From the NCBI GenBank assembly GCA_013298415.1, contig JAAFHN010000141.1, positions 1 to 6,722 on the forward strand: 6,722 nucleotides of DNA, written 5' to 3'. Within the stretch, counting starts at the first letter, position 1, and each line of letters opens with the position of its first letter. This document shows, in pieces, positions 5,275 to 6,722 of the stretch. Origin of the DNA: Comamonadaceae bacterium. GTDB taxonomy: Bacteria > Pseudomonadota > Gammaproteobacteria > Burkholderiales > Burkholderiaceae_C. Both the position numbers and the translations under genes were made by a program. The notes beneath the pieces were generated by a model. The model did not search any database. It was not told the DNA's origin and was given only the letters and a program-made list of their open reading frames with translations.

Positions 5275-6087
5275 ATGACGACTCCCGAATCCACCGACGC
5301 CATCCTCATCATCGACGACGATGTGACCGAAATCCGCTTGCTCTCTGAGATGCTTTTGGGCCAGGGCTACCGGCTTTTTGCCGCCTTGAACGGCAAAGAC
5401 GGCTTTCGCCGCGCACTTGAACACCGCCCTAGCCTGATTTTGCTGGACATCAACATGCCCGAATTGGACGGCCACGGTACTGCCAGGCTGATCGCGGGAG
5501 ACCCAAGGCTCGCCAAAGTGCCCATCATTTTTCTTACTGGCGCCGCAGAGCTCTCTGAAAAGCTTCATGCCTTTGCAGAAGGCGCGGTGGACTACATCAC
5601 CAAACCCTTCTCAGCCGAAGAGTTGGTTGCTCGCATCCGCGTTCACATGCGCCGCCCCACCGCAGTTGCTCAAGAATCTCAGACGCCTGCGCAAGACAGC
5701 GGCGCACATTTGAGCAGCGGCGACCGCATGGTGCGCAAGGCTCAGCAGCTCCTGCTTGCAAGCCTCTCCGAGCCTCTGAAGTTGACCAAGCTGGCCCATA
5801 CCGTGGGCACCAATGAGCGCAAACTCACAGAGGAGTTTCGGCGGGTCACAGGCATGGCCGTGTTTGAGTACCTGCGCGGCGAGCGGCATCGGGTGGCTTG
5901 CGAAATGCTGCTTCATACGGATGAACCCGTGAGCGCGATCGCAGACCGCACCGGCTTCAATGCCACTTCCGCATTCACTTACGCATTTCGCCAGCGATGC
6001 GGGCTCACGCCCAGTGAATTTCGGGCTTCGGGCGGCATCGGCGCAACGATCGATGCCACCCCTACCCCAGCAACTTCTGCCGACTGA
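5275..6087 (+). CDS. Response regulator: receiver domain plus AraC-type DNA-binding domain
   Basis: This protein has 270 residues from ATG 5275. The receiver domain (about 9-125) has the acidic cluster DDD at 14-16, the phosphoacceptor Asp58 in LILLDINMP, Thr88 in FLTG, and Lys110 in TKPF, so it looks competent for phosphorylation. A linker (about 127-150) leads to a C-terminal AraC/XylS domain (about 152-252) with two helix-turn-helix units: LKLTKLAHTVGTNERKL, then PVSAIADRTGFNATSAFTYAFRQRCGLTPSEFR. It should bind DNA and activate transcription when phosphorylated by a sensor kinase, probably the next gene. Receiver-AraC proteins are less common than OmpR or NarL types. Starts at 5167, 5239 and 5248 are also in frame. 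None has a clear SD, and 5275 is chosen because the receiver begins right after it. The divergent STAS operon is a natural target (inference). Confidence 0.85.
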   Translation: MTTPESTDAILIIDDDVTEIRLLSEMLLGQGYRLFAALNGKDGFRRALEHRPSLILLDINMPELDGHGTARLIAGDPRLAKVPIIFLTGAAELSEKLHAFAEGAVDYITKPFSAEELVARIRVHMRRPTAVAQESQTPAQDSGAHLSSGDRMVRKAQQLLLASLSEPLKLTKLAHTVGTNERKLTEEFRRVTGMAVFEYLRGERHRVACEMLLHTDEPVSAIADRTGFNATSAFTYAFRQRCGLTPSEFRASGGIGATIDATPTPATSAD

Positions 6088-6129
6088 GCGCAGATCGCAA
6101 GCGAACCCAGACCCACGAAAGTATCCGCC

Positions 6130-6722
6130 ATGCCCTCTTTTGGCGCTGCTCAAGCCCGCTTCACGGCGCTGCTGTCTCACCCCTGGGTTTCTCAGCCCTG
6201 GCTACAGGTGTTGGCGTGCGTGATCGTGGCTTTCACGATCGGCGCCCTCGGTGCTGGCTACACCTTGGTGGAGCGGCCACGCCAATCGCTCGGCGAAGCA
6301 CCCGCCACCATCGAGTCCATTGATCTGCAATTTACGCAGCCGTCAGAGGCCGGTGCCTTGACAACACCGCCTGCATTGCCGGGCAAATCGGCCCAGTTGC
6401 CGATTTCATTGGGCTGGTCGGCAAACACCCTGTGGCTGCGCTTGCAGATTAGGCCCAGCGCAGGGCAGGAAATCGTGTGGCTTGAGCTCGCCCCACCCCG
6501 CTTGACCTTTGCGAATGCCTATGTGCGAGACGCCAAGGGCGAATGGATTCGAAGCAGTGGAGGGGCAGCACTGTCTGCCGAGCAGCGCGACATTGGCATG
6601 GCACCCATCGTCTTCGCACTGCAGTTGCAACCCGAGCGTCCGCAGGAGGTGTGGCTTGAGGTCAACAGCTTGACGGCGCTGAACTTCACGCTCGCGCTCT
6701 ACACACCGAAGGAGTACTTGCG
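6130..6722 (+). CDS. 7TMR-DISM membrane sensor protein, N-terminal part (runs off the right edge)
   Basis: An open frame from ATG 6130 reaches the window end with no stop (197 codons visible). It starts 42 bases after the response regulator stop, with a weak GAAAG 8 bases ahead. Residues about 24-47 form a hydrophobic helix (WLQVLACVIVAFTIGALGAG core) that acts as signal anchor. Residues about 95-197 match the extracytoplasmic 7TMR-DISM sensory domain type 2: TLWLRLQI, WLELAPPRLTFANAYV, WLEVNSLTALNFTLALY. In this family the domain is followed by seven membrane helices and then a cytoplasmic output, commonly a histidine kinase, a GGDEF cyclase or a PP2C phosphatase. Position after a response regulator favours a histidine kinase, but the output is not in the window. 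The ligand is unknown; some relatives of this domain are thought to bind carbohydrates. Confidence 0.8.
   Translation, partial: MPSFGAAQARFTALLSHPWVSQPWLQVLACVIVAFTIGALGAGYTLVERPRQSLGEAPATIESIDLQFTQPSEAGALTTPPALPGKSAQLPISLGWSANTLWLRLQIRPSAGQEIVWLELAPPRLTFANAYVRDAKGEWIRSSGGAALSAEQRDIGMAPIVFALQLQPERPQEVWLEVNSLTALNFTLALYTPKEYL

Noticed and set aside
5152..5568. Minus-strand 138-codon frame opposite the response regulator
   Set aside because: It lies antisense to the well-supported receiver domain and has no recognisable features.

Overview
The window looks like chromosomal DNA of a betaproteobacterium, most likely Comamonadaceae (Burkholderiales). The grounds are GC-rich coding sequence, a hopanoid-type HpnC, patatin subfamilies common in that group, and a short AT-richer dyad-containing element resembling repeats I recall from Comamonadaceae genomes. 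The genus cannot be fixed from this sequence. I see no rRNA, tRNA, CRISPR array, insertion sequence or phage gene.

Layout from left to right. Positions 1-114 are a regulatory region: a good sigma70-like promoter points left, out of the window, and an operator-like dyad lies over its -10 box and predicted start site. Next comes hpnC (+ strand), the hydroxysqualene synthase of bacterial squalene/hopanoid synthesis. It ends against a convergent block of four tightly packed minus-strand genes. In transcription order these are a single-domain STAS anti-anti-sigma-like protein (4951-4601), an 85-residue protein resembling the nitrile-hydratase-alpha-like leader (NHLP) domain (4582-4325), an 800-residue NTE-type protein with two cyclic-nucleotide-binding-like domains and a patatin lipase domain (4328-1926), and a second, stand-alone patatin (1914-1030). 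Gaps inside the block are 18 nt, a 4-nt ATGA overlap, and 11 nt, so it is very probably one operon. Divergent from it, across about 320 bases, are an unusual response regulator (receiver plus AraC-type DNA-binding domain, 5275-6087) and the start of a 7TMR-DISM membrane sensor (6130 to the right edge), whose output domain lies outside the window.

How the parts may work together (inference): the sensor and the AraC-type regulator look like a two-component pair that could control the divergent operon. The STAS protein is the kind of phospho-switch used in partner-switching pathways. The two patatins would act on membrane or lysophospholipids, and HpnC makes a membrane-lipid precursor, so envelope lipid homeostasis is a plausible common theme. 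The most unusual element is the NHLP-like protein. It has the leader fold signature but almost no residues left for a core peptide, and it sits translationally coupled to a lipase instead of beside peptide-modifying enzymes. That STAS / NHLP-like / CNB-patatin / patatin cassette is the best candidate here for an undescribed system.
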